Source of the DNA: Bradyrhizobium sp. WSM1417
GTDB lineage: Bacteria; Pseudomonadota; Alphaproteobacteria; Rhizobiales; Xanthobacteraceae
Direction of reading: 5' to 3'
Length of the DNA: 64,000 bases
Assembly (NCBI RefSeq): GCF_000515415.1
Contig: NZ_KI911783.1
Location: forward strand, 4,454,392 to 4,518,391
Position numbers and translations under genes: made by a program. Below the pieces are notes generated by a model. The model worked only from the letters and a program-made list of their open reading frames with translations, was not told where the DNA came from and did no database searches. This document shows positions 60,538-64,000 of this stretch, piece after piece (positions within the stretch are counted from its first letter, which is position 1; each line of letters starts with the position of its first letter).

Positions 60538-62160
60538 ATGATCCGCCTCGACAACGTCAGCAAGCAAGCCGGCCACCAGATCCTGTTCATCGAAGCGTCC
60601 GCCGCCCTCAACAAGGGCGAGAAGATCGGGCTCGTCGGCCCGAACGGCGCCGGCAAGACTACGCTATTCCGGATGATCGCGGGCGAGGAACTGCCCGACG
60701 AGGGGCAGGTCTCGACCGATCGCGGCATCACCATCGGCTATTTCAACCAGGACGTCGGCGAGATGGCCGGCCGCAGCGCCGTGGCCGAGGTCATGGACGG
60801 GGCGGGACCGGTGAGTGCGGTGGCCGCCGAGCTGCGCGAGCTCGAGACGGCGATGGCGGACCCTGATAAGGCCGACCAGATGGACGAGATCATCGCCCGC
60901 TACGGGGAGGTGCAGCACGCGTTTGAGGAGCTCGACGGCTACGCGCTCGACGGCCGCGCGCGCGAGGCGCTGTCCGGCCTCGGCTTCAGCCAGGAGATGA
61001 TGGACGGCGACGTCGGCAAGCTCTCCGGCGGCTGGAAGATGCGCGTGGCGCTCGCCCGCATCCTCTTGATGCGCCCCGACGTCATGCTGCTCGACGAGCC
61101 GAGCAACCATCTCGATCTCGAAAGCCTGATCTGGCTGGAGAAGTTCTTGCACGATTACGAAGGCACGCTGCTGATGACCTCGCATGATCGCGAGTTCATC
61201 AACCGCGTGATCTCGAAAGTGGTCGAGATCGACTCCGGCTCGCTCACCACCTACGCGGGCAATTACGAGTTCTACGAGCAGCAGCGGGCGCTGAGCGAGA
61301 AGCAGCAGCAGGCGCAGTTCGAGCGCCAGCAGGCCATGCTCGCCAAGGAGATCAAGTTCATCGAGCGGTTCAAGGCGCGCGCATCCCATGCGGCGCAAGT
61401 GCAGAGCCGGGTGAAGAAGCTCGACAAGATCGAGCGGGTCGAGCCGCCGCGCCGCCGCCAGACGGTGGCATTCGACTTTCCGCCGGCGCCGCGGTCGGGC
61501 GAGGACGTCGTTGCGCTCAAGAAGGTGTTCAAGGGCTACGGCAGCAAGCGGATCTATGACGGGCTCGATTTCATGATCCGCCGCAGGGAGCGCTGGTGCG
61601 TGATGGGCGTCAACGGCGCGGGAAAGTCGACGCTGCTCAAGCTCGTCGCTGGCGCAAGCGAGCCGGACGAGGGCACGGTTGCGGTCGGCGGCAGCGTCAA
61701 GATGGGTTATTTCGCCCAGCATGCGATGGATTTGCTCGACGGCGAGCAGACGGTGTTCGAGTCCCTCGAATATGCGTTTCCGACCGCCGGGCAGGGCTCC
61801 CTGCGCGCGCTCGCAGGCTGCTTCGGCTTCTCCGGCGACGACGTCGAGAAGCGCTGCCGCGTGCTGTCAGGCGGCGAGAAGGCGCGCCTGGTGATGGCCA
61901 AGATGCTGTTCGATCCCCCGAACTTTCTGGTGCTGGACGAGCCGACCAACCATCTCGATCTCGCCACCAAGGAGATGCTGATCGCGGCGCTGTCGGATTT
62001 CGAGGGCACCATGCTGTTCGTCTCGCATGACCGGCATTTTCTCAGCGTCCTGTCGAACCGCGTGCTGGAGTTGACGCCCGAGGGCATCCACCAGTTTGGC
62101 GGCGGCTACACCGAATATGTCGCGCGCACGGGGCAGGAAGCGCCGGGATTGCGGAGCTAG
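60538..62160 (+). CDS. ABC-F family ATP-binding protein
   Basis: 540 residues with two ABC domains and no membrane part, as in Uup/EttA/YheS-type translation factors. Domain 1 has GLVGPNGAGKTTLFRM and KLSGGWKMRVALARILL with MLLDEPSNHLDLES; domain 2 has MGVNGAGKSTLLKLV and LSGGEKARLVMAKMLF with LVLDEPTNHLDLAT. The linker has a basic stretch (FKARASHAAQVQSRVKKLDK). The C-terminus lacks a long coiled-coil tail, so it is closer to YheS/YbiT than to Uup. Start ATG 60538 is chosen over 60502. Its stop shares CTAG with the convergent gene. Confidence 0.93.
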   Translation: MIRLDNVSKQAGHQILFIEASAALNKGEKIGLVGPNGAGKTTLFRMIAGEELPDEGQVSTDRGITIGYFNQDVGEMAGRSAVAEVMDGAGPVSAVAAELRELETAMADPDKADQMDEIIARYGEVQHAFEELDGYALDGRAREALSGLGFSQEMMDGDVGKLSGGWKMRVALARILLMRPDVMLLDEPSNHLDLESLIWLEKFLHDYEGTLLMTSHDREFINRVISKVVEIDSGSLTTYAGNYEFYEQQRALSEKQQQAQFERQQAMLAKEIKFIERFKARASHAAQVQSRVKKLDKIERVEPPRRRQTVAFDFPPAPRSGEDVVALKKVFKGYGSKRIYDGLDFMIRRRERWCVMGVNGAGKSTLLKLVAGASEPDEGTVAVGGSVKMGYFAQHAMDLLDGEQTVFESLEYAFPTAGQGSLRALAGCFGFSGDDVEKRCRVLSGGEKARLVMAKMLFDPPNFLVLDEPTNHLDLATKEMLIAALSDFEGTMLFVSHDRHFLSVLSNRVLELTPEGIHQFGGGYTEYVARTGQEAPGLRS

Positions 62161-63152
62161 TTCTTGCTCTTTTCCTTGCCCTTGCCCGCGATCGTGGCGA
62201 TTGCCTCGATCTCGTTGGTCCAGATCCCGCCGGAATAGCCTTGCGGGAGCCGGGCAAAGAGCTCGGGCGTATCGATGCCGGTGGAGAACTCGCCTCCACT
62301 GTAGGGACCGAGCACGAACACTGCGCTGTTCGCGCCCTCCATGCGCGCGAGGAAGCGGTCAGGCCAGCCCCATAGAAAGGGCGCGATATTGATCGGCACC
62401 AGCACCATCGCGTTCCGACAGGCTGCCGGCACCAGGCCGGTCCAGCCGTAGCCGATATTGCCGATCAGGCAGCTTCGGATTGCCGCGCGCGAGATCGTGC
62501 GAACTTCCGGGGTAAGGCGACGGATCATGTCGATGGGCTCGTCGCCGCCATAAACCATGATCGTCCGGCGGCGCTCGGCCGGCAGCGCGTTCAACACCGT
62601 GGCAAGTTTCTCGCCTTCGTGCCCGTCGCGGCTCTTCACGTTGATGAGCAGTTTTCTGTCAGGGAAGGCGGCGAACACCTCCGACAATGTCGGCATCATC
62701 CCGATGCCCTTGCCGCGAAACGGAAACGTCTTGCCGCCGTCGGCGGTGTAACCATAGCCGATGTCGAGCAGCTTCAGCCTCGCCATGCTTTGCTCGCGCG
62801 TCACGCCGTGGCCATCAGTGCGGCAATCGAGCGTCCAATCGTGGAAGACGGCGAACTCGCCGTCGGTGGTCGGGTGCACGTCGAGCTCGACCACATCCGC
62901 GCCGGCGTCGAAGCTTGCCCGCATCGAACGTATGGTGTTCTCGAGGTAGTCGTGTGTCGGCGGCAGCATTTGTGCGGCGGTGCAGGTGTCGTTCTTTACA
63001 TCGCGCTCGTCGAAGCGCTGCGCCATGCCGCGATGGGCAAGCAGCACCGGCTTGCCGTCACGACGAGGCGCCAGCAGACTCGTGTTGTTGACGTAGACGC
63101 CCAAGGCGACGGCGATCACGGCTGCCGTCGCGACTCTCAGTTTCGTGCCCAC
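62157..63152 (-). CDS. Membrane-anchored glycerophosphodiester phosphodiesterase-like protein
   Basis: 331 residues from GTG 63152, with GGGGAG 11 bases ahead. An N-terminal hydrophobic segment (LRVATAAVIAVALGVYV) precedes a GDPD TIM-barrel: VLLAHRGMAQRF (catalytic His), DVVELDVHPTTDGEFAVFHD (metal-binding Glu-x-Asp and second His). The usual HRG...E...H-D set is complete. Between the first and second motifs an insertion (DERDVKNDTCTAAQMLPP) is unusual. The product is periplasmic. The alternative ATG 63221 would add 23 polar residues before the anchor. Confidence 0.86.
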   Translation of the reverse strand: MGTKLRVATAAVIAVALGVYVNNTSLLAPRRDGKPVLLAHRGMAQRFDERDVKNDTCTAAQMLPPTHDYLENTIRSMRASFDAGADVVELDVHPTTDGEFAVFHDWTLDCRTDGHGVTREQSMARLKLLDIGYGYTADGGKTFPFRGKGIGMMPTLSEVFAAFPDRKLLINVKSRDGHEGEKLATVLNALPAERRRTIMVYGGDEPIDMIRRLTPEVRTISRAAIRSCLIGNIGYGWTGLVPAACRNAMVLVPINIAPFLWGWPDRFLARMEGANSAVFVLGPYSGGEFSTGIDTPELFARLPQGYSGGIWTNEIEAIATIAGKGKEKSKN

Positions 63153-63301
63153 CGATTCTCCCCCTATTCCGTAATCACCGTCGGCGGCGTTTGGGGTTGA
63201 TTTGCGGCAATTGTCACGCAAGCGGACGGCTCTGCGCCTTCCGGCTTGAACGGTCCGATGCCGCCCGGTACGCTGCTTTAAAAAGTGGGAGTGGAACGCG
63301 C

Positions 63302-64000
63302 ATGAAGCAGCTGCGGATCGGCGACATCACCATCGATGCGGTGATCGAGCGGGAGGGACCGTGGCGGCGGCCGCAGGATTTTTTCCCGGCCTATGACGAG
63401 GGTGTGTTCAAACGGCATCTGCCGACGATGGAGCCGGAGGTGTTCGACGCCGCGCGCGGCATGATGGTCATCACCTATCAGACCTTCGTGGTGCGCACGC
63501 CGCGCTACACCATCCTGGTCGATACCTGCACCGGCGAGGACAAGGGCCATCCGCCGCCGTTCGATTTTCCCGGCAAGGAGCGCTGGCGCAATGAGCTGTT
63601 CGCGCTCGGCATCTCTTTCGAGCAGATCGACTACGTGTTCTGCACGCATCTGCATATCGACCACACCGGCTGGAATACGACCTTGCGCGACGGCCGTTGG
63701 GTGCCGACTTTTCCGAATGCGAAATACGTCTTCCACAAGGGTGAATATGCGGCCTGGGAGGCCGAGCACGCCAAGGGCAGCAACCCGCCCGGCACCGTAT
63801 TTCGCGACAATTGCCTGCCGATTGTTGAGGCAGGCCAAGCGCTGTTGGTCGATGACGATTACGCGCTCGACAACACCGTCACGCTGACGCCGACGCCGGG
63901 GCATTCGCCCTGCCATTGCTGCGTGAACATCTTCTCGAAGGGCCAACGCGCGGTGGTGGCCGGCGACCTCATGCATCACCAGATCCAGTGCCGCGAGCCG
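63302..64000 (+). CDS. Metallo-beta-lactamase-fold hydrolase, 3' end outside the window
   Basis: About 233 codons in frame to the right edge. The metal motif is FCTHLHIDHTGWNTTLRDG (H-x-H-x-D-H), then TPTPGHSPCHCCVNIF and VVAGDLMHHQIQC, matching the metallo-beta-lactamase/quorum-quenching lactonase-like group. The N-terminal MKQLRIGDITIDAVIEREGP is typical. GTGGGAGTGG lies before ATG 63302. Substrate unknown. Confidence 0.88.
   Translation, partial: MKQLRIGDITIDAVIEREGPWRRPQDFFPAYDEGVFKRHLPTMEPEVFDAARGMMVITYQTFVVRTPRYTILVDTCTGEDKGHPPPFDFPGKERWRNELFALGISFEQIDYVFCTHLHIDHTGWNTTLRDGRWVPTFPNAKYVFHKGEYAAWEAEHAKGSNPPGTVFRDNCLPIVEAGQALLVDDDYALDNTVTLTPTPGHSPCHCCVNIFSKGQRAVVAGDLMHHQIQCREP

Overview
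The window reads as chromosomal DNA of a Bradyrhizobium-like alphaproteobacterium. The reasons are high GC with GC-rich third codon positions, a eukaryotic-type glutamine synthetase II behind a sigma-54 promoter with a DUF2735-type gene beside it, an alphaproteobacterial HdaA, and several families of the palindromic intergenic repeats common in Bradyrhizobium. About 63 protein genes are supported. No rRNA, tRNA, CRISPR array, transposase or phage gene was seen.

Left third (1-21.6 kb): mostly housekeeping genes. In order these are ppk (cut by the left edge), hdaA, a CDP-alcohol phosphatidyltransferase, purM-purN, a decayed small gene with two lesions (5108-5448), a cold-shock gene with its terminator, a small autotransporter-type barrel, and a LysR gene. 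The LysR gene diverges from an unexplained run: two GNAT-like proteins, an isochorismatase-fold protein without the expected catalytic Cys, and a 56-residue ORF. A class III aminotransferase, rnd, a LysR/quinone-oxidoreductase divergent pair, selO, aspS and a large anchored envelope protein follow.

Middle (21.6-43 kb): maeB (malic enzyme fused to a phosphotransacetylase-like domain), DoxX, a DHFR-fold protein, three exported envelope/redox proteins (polysaccharide deacetylase, glutathione peroxidase, L,D-transpeptidase), creA with a 21-22 bp repeat at its end, three small secreted proteins, a MocR regulator diverging from a flavin-nucleotide-binding protein, an M20 deacylase, and a three-gene tryptophan-to-anthranilate operon (HGGxW formamidase, kynA, kynU). 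Then come a thioesterase, a GNAT, a DUF2161-type nuclease-fold protein, a toxin-antitoxin pair whose toxin is frameshifted, an SDR and a tyrosine/lipid phosphatase.

Right third (43-64 kb): glnII under a clear -24/-12 promoter, then an unusual group of two tandem-domain GrlR-like proteins around a leaderless ModA-like binding protein and a secreted Sel1 protein. A meta-cleavage cluster follows: an IclR regulator with a perfect 17-bp palindrome in the divergent gap, a solute-binding protein, an MhpB-type dioxygenase, a TfdB-type flavin hydroxylase, a C-C hydrolase and an MhpD-type hydratase. The last two lower-pathway steps are absent from the window. Converging on it is a translationally coupled operon for a Tat-exported molybdenum hydroxylase with [2Fe-2S] and cytochrome c subunits. 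The window closes with a Tat-exported multicopper oxidase, an ABC-F ATPase, an anchored glycerophosphodiester phosphodiesterase and a truncated metallo-beta-lactamase-fold hydrolase.

The best candidates for something undescribed are the 8455-10469 GNAT/isochorismatase-like set, the GrlR/ModA-like cluster, and the hybrid aromatic pathway with its IclR operator. No completely new defence or mobile system was recognised.
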